The notes under the pieces are model-generated. The model had not been told where the DNA came from. It was given only the letters and a program-made list of their open reading frames with translations, and did not search any database. Positions 59,394 through 64,000 of a stretch of 64,000 bases of DNA are shown in pieces. The DNA is taken from contig JANFAH010000006.1 in NCBI GenBank assembly GCA_024663395.1, forward strand, positions 992,001-1,056,000, in the 5' to 3' direction. Both the position numbers and the translations under genes were made by a program. Position 1 is the stretch's first letter. The number at the start of each line of letters is the position of its first letter. The stretch is from Pisolithus tinctorius (taxonomy: Eukaryota; Basidiomycota; Agaricomycetes; Boletales; Pisolithaceae).

Positions 59394-61801
59394 CACTGTG
59401 CTTGGAGAATATGTGCATGAGAAAGAGCTTGGCAAGCTCAGGGGCTGTGATGGTGTCATGAGTAGGTATGAAGATGGCTTGCTTTGAAAGCTGGCCAACC
59501 ATGATGAGGATGGTGGTAAAGCCAGTTGAGGCCAGGAGTTGCTCTATGAAATCCATCAAGATGGAATTCCATGGCTTCTCTGGCATAGGGAGTTGTTTGA
59601 GTAGGCCATAAGGCCAGTGGCAGGGTACCTTGGCCTGGGCACAGGTAGTACAAGACCAGACATAGTCTTTGATGAATGTCCTTAGGCTGGGCCCAGGTGT
59701 ACTCACACCAGATGAGTTCTAAGGTTCTGTTTTGGCTGAAGTGGCTGGACAAGGGGTGATCATGTTTGAACCTTAAGACACAAAGGCAAAGGTCATTAGA
59801 GTCCAGTACATAGAATCTTCCATCCAGGCAGAGGAAGCCAGTGTCATCAACTGACCACCAGGAATCTGATGTATCTGAGAACTGGACTTGGGTGACTGGA
59901 TCTGAGGGTAGAGCTGAGAGGATATCATTGTGTAACTTCTCCATGTCCATCAGTGCAACAGCACATAGGACCAAGTATTCAAGGTAGGTGGCATGCAGGG
60001 AGGTGGCTAGTTGTTCCTGTGTGAAGACCAGTCTGAGATTCTGTGGGTTGACCTGGGCATAGTCACTATCCCCCTCTTTGGGGTAGATGTCCCATTGTCT
60101 AGTTAGGGCATCAGGCTTAGCACCAAGTTTACTGGGTCTGAACCAGATAACCATATTGAACTGTGACAAAAACTCAGACCAGCATGCCTGGTGCTGGGTC
60201 AATACCTTTGAAGTGGAAAAATACTCCAGGTTCTTATGATCAGTGACAACATCAACTGGTACTGCAGAGCCTTCCAAGTAATGCCACCATGTCCAGAATG
60301 CCTCGAAGATTGCAAGTAGTTCCTTATCACAGGTGTCATAATTTAGCTCCAGGGCTGTTAAGGTGTGAGAATAGAATGCAACTGGCTGGATTTGACCATC
60401 ACCACCAGTGATGGACAATATACCAGGTATGGCATAGTCAGACACATCTGTCTTGACAGTGATAGGAGCATCTGGGGAAAAGTGAGTTAGGACTGGGGCA
60501 GTGGTGAAGGTGTGCTTGAGTTTGTTGAAAGACCAGCAGCACTCCTCAGAAAAATTCCAGGGAGCACCTTTGTGACATGCTGCTTGTGTGATGACTCATC
60601 TCCAGAGTAGATTAAGATGTTGTCGAGGTAGGTGACGATGCAGACATCTAGCATATCCACAAAGATTGAATTGACAAACTGCTGGAAGGCAGCTGGGGCA
60701 TTGGTGAGACCAAAAGGCATCACCAACCACTCATAAGACCCATAGTGCATTCTAAAGGCCGTTTTCCACTCATCACCAGGTGCAATCTGGACAAGGTGGT
60801 ATGCATGCCTCAAGTCAATTTTAGTGTAGATTTTGGCATGACTAGGGGAGTTGAGTAGATCAGATATTAGTGGTAGGGGGTACTGGTCTTTCTTGGTGAG
60901 CTTGTTAAGGCCCCAGAAGTCAACACATAACTAGAGTGAACCATCCTTCTTTTTTATGAAGAGGACCGGTGCAGCATAAGGGGAAGAAGTGGGCCAGATG
61001 AAACCAGTAGTGGGTTTTCATCAATGAAAGCCTGGAGAGCTTGCAGCTCGACCAGGGATGGTGAGTAGATGGTTCCAACAGGTGGTGTAGTACCCTCTTC
61101 CAGTTCAATCTTAAGGTCATACTCCCAGTGTGGGGGGAGAGTAGATGCCTTGGCTTTGCTAAAGATGTCAGCAAAGTCATGGTAGTCCTTTGGTACACTG
61201 GCCAAGTCTGGTGGAGGACTGGTAGAGGTAGACTGGGCCAGGACTGGGTCCAGTGGGCATAGATGAAGTTGGAATTGGGTAGATCCTTCTAGCTTGTAAG
61301 CACATACATATACAGCTGCATTGATCAGGGCAATAGGGGGAGCTTTCAGGGGGGTGTAAACCTGTGAGTTGACAGACAGTACAGATGGCACAGGGCTGGG
61401 GTTGGGTTGGTCAGGTAGACTGGGTTTGGGAAGACCAGTTAAGACTGGTGTGGCAGGGGGTGTTGACAGGGTTGGCATTCTTCCTGTAGATGTCTGGAAA
61501 GTTAGACTGCTCAGTACCCAATCAATCAACAGATTGTAGCAGGTGAGCCAGTCAGTCCAAGGACTATCTTACATTCAGAACCCAATGGGGCTAGGAAAAG
61601 GGTTACCAGGGTGACATTGCTGGTCACAAATTGAACTGAAAGATCTACTGCTTGAGTGATAACAAAACTTGACAACCCATCAAAGAGCTGGAGTTGGATA
61701 GGGGACATGGGGTAAGGGGCAAAAGAGTGTTGATTAACAAATTCTTTATCTATGAAGCTATGTGTGGAACTGGAGTCCACTAGTGTACAAAACCAGGGCA
61801 A
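59394..61801 (-). pseudogene. F pol: protease, RT, RNase H, integrase start
   Basis: The protease (61801-61526) has LVDSSSTHSFIDKEF, with the catalytic glycine changed. A linker frame (61529-60954) has VPKDYHDFADIFSKAKAS. RT (about 60960-60560) reads [18 protein letters not shown] and [12 protein letters not shown], where YLDD is YLDN. About 250 bp of RT end and RNase H start are missing (junction near 60570: HVTKVL to PGIF). RNase H (60445 onward) has YAIPGILS. Integrase has HDHPLSSHF, 'CPGQGTL', 'DGFHRATPG' and AKLFLMHIFSKH before it breaks off. Confidence 0.82.
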
Positions 61802-61938
61802 ACTGTGACTGACAATAGAAACATGGGGAGTTAATGAATTTGGATTGGAAAGAGTGGATGTGTTGAGATGAGCCTCTGTGGGTGCACAGCCAGAGTCAAT
61901 GCAGCTCTCAGTCTGTGCAGAGTCCTGAGAGCTGCTAC

Positions 61939-63321
61939 CTATTTTTTTGCCTTGGGGGCAGAGCCCAAGGTTGAGGCCAGTGCTGCCTCAGAGGTGGCTG
62001 CAGTGCAAGCTTTGGCCTTCCTGGCTTTCTTGGGACACTTATCTGCAAAATGTCTGGTGCCCCCACAGAACATGCAAAGGTTGTTGTCTCCACAACACTT
62101 GTGCTCCTCCAGTGTCAGCTTGCCATCTTTGCCCAACTTGCTTGAGTCTGGCTTGGGTGTGTTAGAGCTGGTCTGACTGGTTGAGGCAGGTTTGGATGAG
62201 GGCTGGCTACCAGAGTTGCCATTTCTGGAATTATTGCCAGTTTTGGATTTCCCTTGACCAGGCTTGGACTGAGTGCTGTGACCAGGGTTGGGAGTCAACT
62301 TGTTACCAGAGGATGACTCCTGGTGCTTACTGGACTGCTGAATCTCCCCTTTGCATTCCCAGTAGTGCATGTCAATTTCCTGAGCTAGGTGGTGAAGCTT
62401 GTGCAGGGTTCTTGGTTTGCCAACCCAGCAGACCTCATCTTTGATGTGGTCAGGAAGACCAGTGTAGAAGAAGTGGAACAGGGCACCATCACCATATCCC
62501 TGGACCTGGGAGGCAAGCCAGTTGAACTCGACCATGTACTTGTTGACCCAGTGGTTATCTTTCATTTGGAGGTGGTCTAGCTGGCTTTCAGCATCAGCCA
62601 CTGGGTCATGAGGTCCAAAGGTGGTTTGGAGCTCTATAACAAACTCCTTCCAAGAGTCCATCCAATAAGGCTGGTCCTCCAGGTCATCAGTCCCAAGTAG
62701 GTCCAGTTTGAACCAGTTGAGGGCCATCCCTTTCAGGAATGACTGTGCAAAAGTGACTTTGGCTTGGTCACTTTGAAAGGCCCAGGGCTTGTCCCAGAAG
62801 TTGAGTTCACACTGGACAAGGAATGCATGCAGCTTCTTTGGGTCTGTCCCATCAAAGGTGTCTGGTTTGTGTGACTCGGTTCTAGAAGAGGATTCAGAAC
62901 TGGTGCAAGCATTGCACATGAGAAGCTCAATGGCTTTAGCAAGGTTGTCAAGCACAGTTACCCCAGGCTTGACATCATCTTCTGGGAGGGGTTCTTCATC
63001 ATCATTGTCCAGTTCATCTCCTGGCCTGTCATCACCAGGACTGTCATCACTGGGGTCATCACCACCAGGGTTGAAGTCATCTGGTTTGTCTGGGTCCAGT
63101 TCATCATTTGGATCATTAGTGGGTGTGGGAGGTTGATTAGAAGTGGGAGTGGTAGATTTGCAGGCTGAGAAGCCCCTGAAGTTGTTGACTTCACCAGGTG
63201 ACCTTCTGGCTGTCCCTAAGGACACCAGGGCAGCAGCATGGCACAAGTTGACTGCTGAGGTGGAATCTGGATTGGTGGTAGCATGTGCCCATGCTGCTTG
63301 AGTTCTGGTCTGGGTAGGCAT
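61939..63321 (-). CDS. F gag (open reading frame)
   Basis: The uninterrupted frame of about 460 codons starts best at MPTQTRTQAAWAH (63321), matching the B start; it is open further upstream to 63369. An acidic, Asp/Pro-rich stretch (PTNDPNDELDPDKPDDFNPG) is followed by a capsid part (ESHKPDTFDGTDPKKLHAFL, SFLKGMALNWFKLDLL) and the zinc knuckle CMFCGGTRHFADKC near 62050-62091. It forms the retroelement particle. It is the only full-length intact gag in the window. Confidence 0.88.
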   Translation of the reverse strand: MPTQTRTQAAWAHATTNPDSTSAVNLCHAAALVSLGTARRSPGEVNNFRGFSACKSTTPTSNQPPTPTNDPNDELDPDKPDDFNPGGDDPSDDSPGDDRPGDELDNDDEEPLPEDDVKPGVTVLDNLAKAIELLMCNACTSSESSSRTESHKPDTFDGTDPKKLHAFLVQCELNFWDKPWAFQSDQAKVTFAQSFLKGMALNWFKLDLLGTDDLEDQPYWMDSWKEFVIELQTTFGPHDPVADAESQLDHLQMKDNHWVNKYMVEFNWLASQVQGYGDGALFHFFYTGLPDHIKDEVCWVGKPRTLHKLHHLAQEIDMHYWECKGEIQQSSKHQESSSGNKLTPNPGHSTQSKPGQGKSKTGNNSRNGNSGSQPSSKPASTSQTSSNTPKPDSSKLGKDGKLTLEEHKCCGDNNLCMFCGGTRHFADKCPKKARKAKACTAATSEAALASTLGSAPKAKK

Positions 63322-63388
63322 GCTGAGGGTGTGATACTGGGGGTTGGACAAAAGGGTAGTGACCCACACAAGTGTGAGTCTGAAATAC

Positions 63389-64000
63389 TGTTAAGTCTGG
63401 GTCTTCACCAGTCCAAAGCCAGTCCAGAGTCCAGTCAGGGGTCAGAGGGTAGACAAGAAACTAGAGGGTTGGACTGTTGGACTTAGCAACTGAAGGTGCA
63501 GTGCTATTCTCTTGCATGGGCCATAGTCTGGTCAAGAGGCAGGAGACAGAGAACAGAGGGGACTGGGTTATGACAAGACTAAGTTGATTTCAGACTGAGG
63601 CTAAACAGATTATCCTATGGCTTAAATACTAGAGGTAACCTAAGTGTAACATAGCACCAGAGACTGGTCTGCACTAGTACAGTGATGGTTGGTAAACTGA
63701 TTGATAAGTAATGTTACAAAGAATATTATCAAGCAAGACTATGAACAAAGGATTACCAGGAACTGGGGCAGGACTAGTGGCTGGGCCAGTGTAGGGAATG
63801 AGTTTGAGTTCCCTAGGAGAATGTGTCTTGGTCAGGAGTTTAGGGGTTGAGGGACTTGTTTTGTTTCTTGCTTTTGTTTTCATGTTTGTATCACTGGACT
63901 TGGTGGTGAGCAGCTGCATTGCTGACTAAGCATGCATGCTGTGTTTGTGCAAGTTCAGTTTACCATACAACCAGTTCATGTCACAGGCCCTCAGTAGCAG
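63389..64000 (-). repeat. 5' LTR of element F (incomplete or of unknown length)
   Basis: On the minus strand the LTR ends CCAGACTTAACA at 63389, followed by GTATTTCAGACTCACACTTG, the same post-LTR pattern as B. A TATA-like TATTTAAGCC lies near 63629. The outer end was not found; it may lie beyond the window. Confidence 0.6.

Larger units (their letters stand above)
59394..63388 (-). mobile_element. Ty3/Gypsy element F internal region, 3' end lost
   Basis: On the minus strand it has gag, protease, RT, RNase H and part of integrase, related to but distinct from B. It ends inside integrase (AKLFLMHIFSKH) at the junction with A2; a few bases (CACT) are ambiguous. Chromodomain and 3' LTR are missing. 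Confidence 0.85.

Noticed and set aside
1..64000. tRNA, rRNA or ordinary host genes
   Set aside because: No tRNA-like or rRNA-like stretch and no non-element protein family could be recognised on either strand.

Overview
This window contains no recognisable single-copy host gene. It is a nest of fungal transposable elements, almost certainly from a mushroom-forming basidiomycete (Agaricomycetes). The basis is Ty3/Gypsy chromoviruses with C-terminal chromodomains, short GT-AG introns of 54-75 bp, a fungal Helitron, and a Ty3-like pol of the type common in basidiomycete genomes. The species cannot be read from the sequence. Most genes are pseudogenes with frameshifts and many TGA/TAG stops, mostly explained by CpG decay.

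Layout. (1) 1-735 plus 17792-19832: the 3' part of a chromovirus 'G' (integrase end, chromodomain, an extra post-pol ORF, polypurine tract, LTR). (2) A Tc1/mariner DD34E element (738-931 plus 16402-17789, 215-bp terminal inverted repeats, TA duplication) sits in the G chromodomain. (3) Chromovirus A1 (932-16396, duplication CTCAT) sits in the Tc1 element. A1 itself carries a 1.85-kb LTR-like insert (1462-3310), a 1.57-kb fold-back element with 691-bp arms (3637-5209), an intron-like 0.43-kb helicase-gene fragment in gag (5843-6274), and a 5.17-kb fold-back element with 1,893-bp arms (8614-13786). (4) 20113-25945: chromovirus B1, truncated at its 3' end. (5) 25955-37029: a third Ty3-like lineage 'C' (gag, protease, RT, RNase H), interrupted by an LTR-like block and a large non-coding retroelement derivative 'D'. 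(6) 37032-37552: a MITE and a fold-back fragment. (7) 37553-59393: chromovirus A2. Its leader is split by a 7.27-kb Helitron (38063-45330), and its integrase is split by a full-length reverse-strand chromovirus B2 (49687-58455, duplication AAAGG). B2 in turn carries a solo LTR in gag (56302-57035, duplication GCCAT). (8) 59394-64000: chromovirus F on the minus strand, fused to truncated A2.

How they act together. Each retroelement supplied its own Gag, protease, RT, RNase H, integrase and chromodomain. The chromodomains may have targeted insertion to heterochromatin, which would favour this kind of nest. Target-site duplications fix the order G, then Tc1, then A1, then the A1 inserts; and A2, then the Helitron and B2, then the solo LTR. 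Paired copies often show TG in one and CA in the other at the same place, the mark of lost methylated CpG. The Helitron keeps many CpGs and looks younger or less methylated.

The points most worth a second look are the two giant palindromes (the larger carrying an identical solo LTR in both arms), the extra ORFs between pol and the 3' LTR in G and antisense in B2, the in-frame GT-AG helicase insertion in gag, and the Helitron with two extra genes.
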